Positions 56,629 to 64,000 of a DNA stretch of 64,000 nucleotides are shown in pieces. The stretch is from NCBI RefSeq assembly GCF_963576675.1, contig NC_088917.1, forward strand, positions 17,388,001-17,452,000. The letters are read 5' to 3'. The translations under genes were made by a program, and so were the position numbers. Position 1 is the stretch's first letter; every line of letters starts with the position of its first letter. The notes under the pieces are model-generated. The model saw nothing but the letters and a program-made list of their open reading frames with translations. It had not been told where the DNA came from and ran no database searches. This DNA is from Euphorbia lathyris. Lineage: Eukaryota > Streptophyta > Magnoliopsida > Malpighiales > Euphorbiaceae.

Positions 56629-57486
56629 TTATTGCTCTTTATACACCATTATCTCCGCACTCAACTCCGTCATCTCCCTCTTATGAGACTCAATTAACTC
56701 CTCCATCTCCCTCCTATGAGACTCAATCAACTCTGCCCCCAACTCCGCCATCTCTCTCTTGTGAGACTCGCTAGACTCCGCCCTCATCTTTCGCATTAAC
56801 TCATCGGTCACTTTATCCCTAAGTTCCACCTTCAACATTTCAAATCTCTCCCGCATCCTTGCCTTCCTTTCTTCTTCATCATTTGCTTGTATGTCCACTA
56901 TAACCTCTTCATTCATCTTCTTAGACCTCTTTTCTTTTCTACTTTGCTCCTCCTCATCACCGTCCTTCTCATTCTCCTCATCTTCTTCATTCTGATTATC
57001 CACAACATTTCCTTCTTCATTATGCTCATCTTCCTGCCCCAACTCAAACCCCTTATACAGTTCGAATAACACATCAAGGTCTACAACTTTCCCATCTAAA
57101 TAATCATTTATTGGCGCATACCATTCGCACTTTGCTTCATCTTTCTCAATGACAAGTTCAGATACTGGCACGCCGGATGACTAAAAAACATAAAAACAAA
57201 CCACAATCACCAAGCACATATTACTTACATTCAAAGCACATATTACTTATGTACAAAAAACATATATACTTAGATTAAAAATGGTCGATGCTTCTTTAAA
57301 AGTTATATTTTTTGAACTTATCAACCTACATAGACGAGGGAATACGTTCTTCTGCTTAATGAACAACATAGCCATGGCCACCAGATCATCATTGTTTGTC
57401 TCTACCCAATTTCTACTTAAGAAGGTCTCAAATATATTTTTGTGAATTAAGCTCGGGCTACCTTCGAAGTATAGACTCCTCAATTA
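56629..57486 (-). pseudogene. DUF1985 gene, partial copy B
   Basis: Minus strand. 57,483-57,250 gives RSLYFEGSPSLIHKNIFETF, LSRNWVETNNDDLVAMAMLF, then jumps to KQKNVFPRLCRLISSKNITF, skipping the middle part present in copy A. 57,171-56,629 gives the C-terminal exon: ELVIEKDEAKCEWYAPINDY, an acidic run (QNEEDEENEKDGDEEEQS) and a long coiled coil with repeats of ESHKREMAEL, ending in a stop. The exon remains open for 180 codons. DUF1985 proteins are plant-specific, often carried by Mutator-like elements together with Ulp1-type proteases. No protease is seen here. Confidence 0.6.
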
Positions 57487-57735
57487 TGCTAGAGGATGCA
57501 GGCAGTGTCAGAGACATGGGCCAGTTTCCAAGATGCTTGCTGATGATATGCATCCAGTAATAAAACCTTGCTCGTTTCGTGGTTGGGTAATGGATCTTAT
57601 TGGGAAAATTCATCCATCGTCATCCAAGGGTCATTCTTTTATAATAGTGGCTACTGACTACTTTACAAAGTGGGTTAATAACTACATATCAAGGCATAGG
57701 GATAAGATGAGGGAATTTACTGAATATTATCAAAT
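57487..57735 (+). pseudogene. Gypsy integrase fragment
   Basis: Plus strand YARGCRQCQRHGPVSKMLAD, DMHPVIKPCSFRGWVMDLIG, KIHPSSSKGHSFIIVATDYF, TKWV: the C-C end of the zinc-binding region and the start of the catalytic core (first Asp in MDLIG, then TDYFTKW). The remaining catalytic residues are gone. It lies between two DUF1985 pieces on the opposite strand. It probably belongs to the same gypsy element as the RT at 55,353. Confidence 0.75.
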
Positions 57736-57861
57736 CAAGTTACTCAACTCCGCCATCTCCCTCCTGTGAGACTCACTGAACTCTGCCCTCATCTTTCGCA
57801 TTAACTCATCGGTCACTTCATCCCTAAGTTCCACCTTCAACATTTCAAATCTCTCTCGCAT

Positions 57862-60556
57862 TGATAAGTGTCCAATTCAACGTTCAAATGTCCACTTTAG
57901 TGCTAGGTTATTTAATTAATTTAGTGTTATTTCGGATATTATTGCTTGTTTTGGTATGATTTGTGTTAGGCATGAATATGACTGCAATTAAACAGCATGT
58001 TAATAACAATTTGTGAGTGTTTTAGGCAAAATATTCCTAAATAAAGAGAACTTATAAGTGTTTTATGCAGATTTGTATTGATTAAGTCAAAGGGCTACCA
58101 CACAGCCTGTTTTGCAACGAACCTTGAGAAGAAGAGCAACTTTTGATCCAGCGGATCTCCGCTGCGTACCTGATGACGGATAGTGGCAGGAGCGGCGTGG
58201 CAGTGGTAGCAGGTGAAGGAAAGGTAGAAAGCAACATGATGACAAGATGGATCACCCCCTTGAGTGTTCAAGGGTCAAAATAGAATTAATCATTTCCTAG
58301 TATCATTAGCTGTAGAAAAACAATCTTTTTGTAATAGTCGGTAGGAGAGCGGTACACCTTTTGACTTGGGATAATAGTTTAACGATAATTTTTGGCTTCT
58401 TGGAGAGAGAGGAAGCTCTCTAAGGAAGATGACTCCATCAATGGAGGTTTGTGGAATTAGCTCAGGCTGTTCACTCTATACTATGAGTGAGTAGTCAGTT
58501 TGAATGGGTTTGGCCAGTTAGGGCCGGTTATGTAAGTTTTCTATTACCTTATTTATGAATGAATGGTGATATATTATGTTGTGCTTGATGAAACTTTAAC
58601 TCCATTGCTTAAGGCATGTACCTTAGTGTTAGATGCATGATAGGAAACTGCTTTCATCTTGATGGAACTTTTTTTCAAGCATTCAACCCCGAAACAGAGA
58701 TGTCAGGAGGTTGTATCAAGGGTTTTCTTAACAGAAATGTTGTTTCGATCGTAATGCAAGAAAGAACCAACTTTAGGGACACTTAAGGTTGTAGTAAGTC
58801 TTAGAATCTTAAGAACACATGAGAGTTGACTTAAGTGAGCATTAAAGCATAGACCTTGGCTTCACTTTACGTCATTCATGAATAAATAGGGTGTTTAGAG
58901 GCTGAAAGTAACCTGTTCCGCTGTGCTTAACCTGTTCTGTCTTTTACCATCATTAAGTACTTCTTTTAATCAACTAAATCATTGACTTTGCTACTGTTAA
59001 ACCAACATCTCTCAATTTAAAGAATATACACACCACGAACACCATGTTCTACATAGTATTTCCTATAAGCTTTGGTCCTCAATCCCTGTGGATACGATAC
59101 TTGACTTATCACTTTATTACTTGTATCTAGTACACTTGCTAGAGTCCATTTAGGAGACAACAATTTGTCTCCACATGACTCAAATGATTAAAAGGAGCAG
59201 AATTGGACTTAAGTTGAAGAAACTTTGGACTTGAAACGAAATTGGAGTTAGTCTTGCCCAAGACTAGCTGAATCAAAGGAGCTGAAATGAAATTGGAGTT
59301 AGTCTTGCCTAAGACTAAGACCTCCGAACTGATGATGTTTAGATTGATCAGGACTCTTTCATACTCAAAGAAGAAGGCAGAAAATAAGGGATATGAGAAG
59401 ATTAGAAAAGATTTGTGATTGGGAAAGATATTCTTTTGTTAGCTAATTTGGAGGGATATATCTTATTTTACAAAACATTAGGTTTTAGATTAGATTATCT
59501 CTCTCTCTTTTTTTAGACTTTTACATTTTCCAGAGAACGTATCTTTCATACTGGAAAAACTACAGACACTTATTTTGTTCTTAATGGCTATTCATAGCTA
59601 AACCCTTTATTTCGGTTAAGGGATAATTCAAAGGCATGAATCTTCAAGTATTGTGAGATCGTTTCTCTTCTAGTATTTTCTCTTTATTCATATCATTTGT
59701 TTATTCACTGTGTTTAGGAATTTTATCTCAATTGTTAGTTTGCTTTTGAATGATACGGCCGATTGTTCATTTGATTAAACTGGTATACAGCTGTCTGATT
59801 AAACTTGATAATCAACGAGTCATTATTTAGTTGAATCTAAGTAAGTAGCAATTGATGCTATAAAGTTGAAATCTAGATTGTATTTGGGGATAATCAGATT
59901 GACAACTGAGAACTCTCCATGTGACATTAATACATCTATTCTCGACTTTATCACATCAAGTGAATAAGTAATTAAGTTTCTGAATCGATATCGCTGAGAA
60001 TCGGTTGGCTTAGATTAGGTTCTTCTAATTCATAACGCTGTTAACGGGTTGAATCTTAGCCGTTGAGGTAAGGTTATTCGTTAATTAGGAGTTAACTACA
60101 GTCTTACTTGGTTAATTCATTATTTAGGAAGAATATACCAAACTAGTCTGATATGCAATTTAGAAGAAACATCATTTCTGTCAATGATCAAGACTAACTG
60201 AATTCCTTGCATGAGAATCCCTTAGCTGAAATTCTAATTAATCATTATATTCAATTTCAACTCAACTCTATTACTTTTGTTAATTTAGCAATTTAGAAGA
60301 AACATCATTTCTGTCAATGATCAAGACTAACTGAATTCCTTGCATGAGAATCCCTTAGCTGAAATTCTAATTAATCATTATATTCAATTTCAACTCAACT
60401 CTATTCTGATTCCCCCTTTTTACTTTTTATTCATTTGCTTGGTTATATTTACAAATTAGATCAGTATTAGTCCTTTGGGTATGACCTTTGCTTACCCTTG
60501 TGCAAGCCTAAGGGTTGTGAAGTTATATTTATTTTTGGTGGATTCGACAACCGTCA
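57862..60556 (+). mobile_element. Solo LTR with CGCAT target duplication, same family as the LTR at 27,477
   Basis: Starts TGATAAGTGTCC, ends GACAACCGTCA, flanked by CGCAT at 57,857-57,861 and 60,557-60,561. Removing the nested LTR leaves about 1.49 kb, close to the 1433 bp of the relative. It shares GTTAGTCTTGCCCAAGAC and the TTTGGTGGATTCGACA end. A 133-bp stretch (60,156 and 60,289) is tandemly duplicated. It lies in the coiled-coil exon of the DUF1985 copy A. Confidence 0.9.
57964..59162 (+). mobile_element. Second solo LTR nested in the first, target duplication ATTTG
   Basis: TGTTAGGCATGAATATG to GGAGACAACA, flanked by ATTTG at 57,959-57,963 and 59,163-59,167. Joining the flanks gives GGTATGATTTGTCTCCACATG, which parallels TGTATTATGCCTCTACATG in the related LTR (about 27,578-27,596). 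Contains AATCCCTGTGGATACGATAC near its end, a gypsy-LTR phrase. Confidence 0.88.
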
Positions 60557-62059
60557 CGCATCCTTGCCTTCTTTTCTTCTTCATCATTTGCTTGTACGTC
60601 CACCATAACCTCTCCATTCATCTTCTTAAACCTCTTCTCTTTTTTACTTTGCTCCTCCTCATCCCCGTCCTCCTCATTCTCCTCAACCTCTTCATTCTAA
60701 TTATCCACAACATTTCATTCTTCATTATGCTCCTCTTCCTGCCCTAACTTAAACAACTTTATACGGTTCGAATAACACATCAAAGTCTATGACTTTCCCA
60801 TCTAAATAATCCTTTAGTGGCGCATACCATTCGCACTTTGCTTCATCTTCTTCAACGATAAGTTCAGATGCTGGCACGTCGGATGACTGAAAAACACAAA
60901 AACAAACCACAGTCCATAAGCACATATTACTTACATACAAAGCATATATTACTTATGTACATAAAACATATATACTTACATTAAAAATGGTCGCTGCTTC
61001 TTTAAAAGTTATATGTTTTGAACTTATCCACCTACATAGACGAGGGAACACGTTCTTCTGCTTCCTCAGATAGAATTTATGAGGCGCACACCGTATCTTA
61101 AGTATCCAAGCCTATAAAATATTTAATAAAATTCAATCCAGATGAAATCTAACATCAAGTAAATCAAATAAATATACAAAACATACATGAAACGCTTGTT
61201 CTAATCCATGAAGCTGATATGGAATAGCCTTTTTCTTCTGCTTTTGCTTGTGAAACTCCTCAAATGCCTCTTGCCTAGTTATAGAGGATACAACCCATGC
61301 TATAGTCTTATACATCTCATCCCAAGCATACACACCCCATGGAAACGAGTTAAACACCATGGGAAAATAAGTTATAGGTTGATGATATTGTCATCAATCT
61401 TTTTTGTTAGATAGATGGTGAATAGGAGCCTATGTATAATGAACAACATAGCCATGGCCACCACATCATCGTTGTTTGTCTCTACCCAATTTCTGCCTAA
61501 GAAGGTCTCAAATATATTTTTTATGAATTAAGCTCGGGCTACCTTCGAAGTATAGACTCCTCAATCTGTTTGCCTTTTTGTAATTACTCATCCGCTTTAA
61601 AATTGGTACCGGATCACCTAATCTCAACCTGGTGATGAGTCTGAATTCACATTCACCGAATTTCAATTCAACCCTATTAATGTTGAACCACATCTCTCCA
61701 TATTTTGGATTTTTAGGTTTGATCTCTCTCATAAGGACCCCATGGTATAAAGGAGTGGACAACGAATACATATCCATGTCCACCAAATGCCCAAGGCATG
61801 TTTTCCCCAACATGTCCAATTGCACATCTGATAATCTTTCCTTCACTTTCTTCACCACCTCAGCATCAGACCCCAATGTGATTGTAACTTTTGTATCCAA
61901 AGTGTAGGGGTACTTGAAAATGATGCTTTTGGTACTATTCTCACTTGATGTCCTCTTCCTCTTTTTGGAATCAGACTTAGAATGATCAGCCTTCAATAAA
62001 AAAAGTAGTTCAAATTAGTCAAATAATGAATAAAATACTACTTAATCAAAGTTATTTGA

Positions 62060-62275
62060 GTGCATATGTCTTTGCAGATTCTCAATCTGCGAAGTCAGAA
62101 GCCAATATGCGAATTCGCATATTACTTGTAACGTCACAGATTTTATAATATGCGAAACATAATACTTGACGAATATGAATTGGCTTCGCATATTGAGAAA
62201 TCTGCGAAGTTAGAAGCCAATATGCGAATATGCAAGGGGCATTACAACTTCGCAGATTTTAGAATATGCGAAATA
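62060..62275. repeat. Cluster of short palindromes in a DUF1985 intron
   Basis: Repeated AATATGCGAA / TTCGCATATT words in both orientations, including the perfect 20-bp palindrome at 62,104-62,123. The phrases CTGCGAAGTxAGAAGCCAATA occur twice. Similar in style to the subterminal palindromes of the PMD element, but with a different motif. Confidence 0.8.
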
Positions 62276-62597
62276 CCTCTTCCTCTTCCCAAAGATGAAT
62301 AGTAGGAGGCCGCAGTGAGACTACCATAGGATTGCCCGTCCTCAGAATGAAATTCCTGGATAACATCTAATATGGGAGAAACCACTAACAGTGCCACGGA
62401 AGAGGAAGGCCTCGAGATTCAATTGCAGTACCTTCAATCTGCTCCCAGTGAATTCAATCTGCTCCTAAGGAAGATTCCGATGGTTGGAGTGCAATGTACA
62501 CCGCCCTTTCTCCACCTTTTGGAGTAACTATAACCTTCTCTTACTAATAATACTTCTCCTCATACCTTTGGGTTGTTCATGAATACTATTCTTCCAG

Positions 62598-63758
62598 GTC
62601 ATCAACCATGGAGTTCCCTTGGAGAAAAGAGACAAAATATTCAAAGCATCAAGGTAGTTTTTTGGGCAGACATTGGAGGACAAAAACAAAGTTAGGAGAA
62701 GTGAGAAGGAAGTAATAGGTTATTATGACACTGAGCATACTAAGAATGTAAGAGATTGGAAATAGGTTTTTGATTTTACTCTAGAGATTCCAACTATTTT
62801 CCCTTCTTCACATAAGTGTACAATCAATGGCCTCCCTACCCTCCTCAATTAAGGTATTTTCTTTATGATCTATATGAGGTTTTGGTGTAAATTACAATCT
62901 AATAATAAGTGATAGGTCCAAGATTCACTTGCTAAATTGATATTTTCAGTGTTTTTATGTTAAAAAAAATTAAAAACGAAGTACACAATTTCCATAGAAG
63001 TTTTAGAGTTTTCTGGCAACCAGTGGGTGCTCAAGCCCCCTCTAAATCCGTCCCTGAATCTAATTAGAAAGTTTGATAAATGACAGGGAAGATTGTGAAG
63101 AATATAGTAAGGAAATGGAGAGATTGGGCTATTTATTGATGGAGGTGATAACAAAGATTTTAAGAGTGAAGACAGAGAGGTTCCATGGGTTGTTTAAAGA
63201 CCAAACCTCGTTCATAAGGCTAAATCACTGTCCAGCATACCCTGTTCCTTAGCTTGCTATTGGTGTTGGTAGACATAAAGATGCTGGTGCCTTGACTATT
63301 CTTGCCCAAGACGATGTGGGTGAACTCCAAGTCAAATGGAAATCTAATGGTGTTTGGGTTTTGGTTAACCCAATTCCTAATTCTTATATCATCAATGTTG
63401 GTGACATTGTTCAGGTACGTATTTTTACTGTACAGACTCATCTTACTATGCTTTGAAATTTAATAACCTCGAATAATTGATATTATGAATGTAGGTGCGG
63501 AGCAATGATAGATATGAAAGTGTGGAACACGGAGTGAAGGTGAATGGTGAGAAGGAAAGATTTTATGTGCCATTCTTCTTCAACCCATCACACTACACTA
63601 TGGTGGAGGAAATGACAGATGAGCGTAACCCTGCCAAGTATAAGCCTTACAATTGGGGCAAATTTCTGATCATAAGAAAGCTTAGTAATTTCAAGAAGCT
63701 TGATGTTGAGAATATCCAAATTTCTCACTTCAAAATATCGGAATTAGGTGACAAGTAA
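62598..63758 (+). pseudogene. 2-oxoglutarate/Fe(II)-dependent dioxygenase pseudogene
   Basis: Exons 62,598-62,853, 63,087-63,414 and 63,495-63,758 with GT-AG borders. They read VINHGVPLEKRDKIFKASR*, GYYDTEHTKNVRDWK*VFDF and YNQWPPYPPQLR; then CEEYSKEMERLGYLLMEVIT, KDQTSFIRLNHCPAYPVP*L, GRHKDAGALTILAQDDVGEL and INVGDIVQ; then RSNDRYESVEHGVKVNGEKE, RFYVPFFFNP and LDVENIQISHFKISELGDK. The Fe-binding HxD and distal His are still present (GRHKDA, VEH), but the 2-oxoglutarate-binding RxS motif reads RFY. There are three stop codons and one frame change near 62,815. The N-terminal exon (before VINHGVP) was not found. Intact relatives are soluble plant oxygenases of hormone or flavonoid-type chemistry; the exact substrate cannot be told. 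Confidence 0.85.
63019..63055. mobile_element. hAT-like terminal fragment in an intron of the dioxygenase pseudogene
   Basis: Ends CTCTAAATCCGTCCCTG; the inverse CAGGGACGGATTTAGAG is a common plant hAT terminus. Only one end is visible. Confidence 0.5.
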
Positions 63759-63839
63759 CTGGAATGATTCACCCCGTTAATCAGAGGATGCAAGTGTTAT
63801 TCAGAATGATTTAATGTAAAGCGTCTAAGTCTATCAAAT

Positions 63840-64000
63840 CAAGTGGTGGAGCCAGGACTTATAGGTCGGAGGGGCTAGACCGTCGATAACAAAAATTTAA
63901 ATGCTACTTCAACATATTTATAAAAATAAAAAAAACAATATAAAAGATAAATTATATCATAAAAATGAGAGTAAAAAGCATATAGTAAGAAAATTAATAC
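63840..64000 (+). mobile_element. Left end of a hAT-family element running off the window
   Basis: AAGTGGTGGAGCCAGGACTT matches the CAGTGGCGGAGCC-type terminus of the family. It is followed by GGAGGGGCTAGACC and AT-rich sequence. The right end lies outside the window. Confidence 0.5.

Larger units (their letters stand above)
57738..62327 (-). pseudogene. DUF1985 gene, copy A, interrupted by nested solo LTRs
   Basis: Minus strand exons. 62,327-62,278 is MVVSLRPPTIHLWEEEE with a GT donor. About 61,993-61,450 has KSDSKKRKRTSSENSTKSII, the DUF1985 core (VQLDMLGKTCLGHLVDMDMY, YGEMWFNINRVELKFGECEF, RLITRLRLGDPVP) and RNWVETNNDDVVAMAMLFII. 61,360-61,185 is MVFNSFPWGVYAWDEMYKT to GLEQAFH, ending at a GTATGT donor. 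61,115-60,990 is AWILKIRCAPHKFYLRKQK to ITFKEAATIFN. 60,895-60,557 plus 57,857-57,738 is the acidic and coiled-coil exon, split by the LTR insertion. An extra A near 61,515 (HKKYI*) and another break near 61,375 destroy the frame. The intron-exon structure shows it was a DNA-level copy, not a retrocopy. Confidence 0.65.

Noticed and set aside
57862..60556. A single long chimeric LTR made by recombination of two families
   Set aside because: A nested solo LTR with ATTTG duplication explains all borders and gives the expected lengths.

Overview
The window is plant nuclear DNA, almost certainly from a dicot. Evidence is the AT-rich intergenic sequence, GT-AG introns, plant-only protein families (OCP3-type homeodomain protein, plant mobile domain, DUF1985, 2-oxoglutarate dioxygenase) and a dense load of plant-type transposable elements (TEs). 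The species cannot be named from sequence alone. I see no rRNA, tRNA, CRISPR or bacterial-type operon.

Layout. 1-1553: three exons of a minus-strand OCP3-like gene that runs off the left edge; it is the only host gene here that looks functional. 1.7-5.2 kb: non-autonomous DNA transposons, two with 9-bp target duplications and one nested in another. 5.4-8.6 kb: a DNA element with diverged terminal inverted repeats (TIRs) and GC-rich palindromes inside both ends, carrying a broken plant-mobile-domain (PMD) gene. 10.5-10.9 kb: solo-LTR-like sequence. 10,939-19,007: a complete but non-autonomous Ty3/gypsy element of Tat type with target duplication AACAT. It has decayed gag-PR-RT, no RNase H or integrase, three tandem arrays and an antisense ORF. 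21.9-25.8 kb: a 1.4-kb inverted duplication of part of another LTR element. One arm carries a Harbinger-like MITE and the other preserves the empty site. That element's 3' LTR is at 27,477-28,909.

30.7-51.2 kb is a four-layer nest that can be dated by target duplications: an old gypsy LTR is split by a hAT element (8-bp duplication TCAATTGG), which holds an L1-type LINE, which was hit next to its ORF1 start codon by a 13.8-kb Athila-type element (31,563-45,379; duplication AGTGG). The Athila element looks young and intact: near-identical LTRs, a tRNA-Asp primer site, one 1756-residue gag-pol ORF with all catalytic residues, and two further intact, mutually related ORFs in the env position. 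Each of its three coding units is preceded by the same kind of promoter-like cassette: a hairpin CCGAGRAT-N4/6-ATTCTCGG, a CGCGGCCGCGACACG-type GC-rich block, then a TATA box. That cassette is the most interesting observation in the window.

51-62.3 kb: decayed gypsy coding sequence and two partial minus-strand copies of a DUF1985 gene, one of them interrupted by a solo LTR that itself holds a second solo LTR, both with target duplications. 62.6-63.8 kb: a dioxygenase pseudogene with recognisable exons and three stop codons. The right edge begins another hAT-like terminus.

All boundaries, alignments and counts were read by eye from the sequence. Family names rest on remembered family features, not on database searches.
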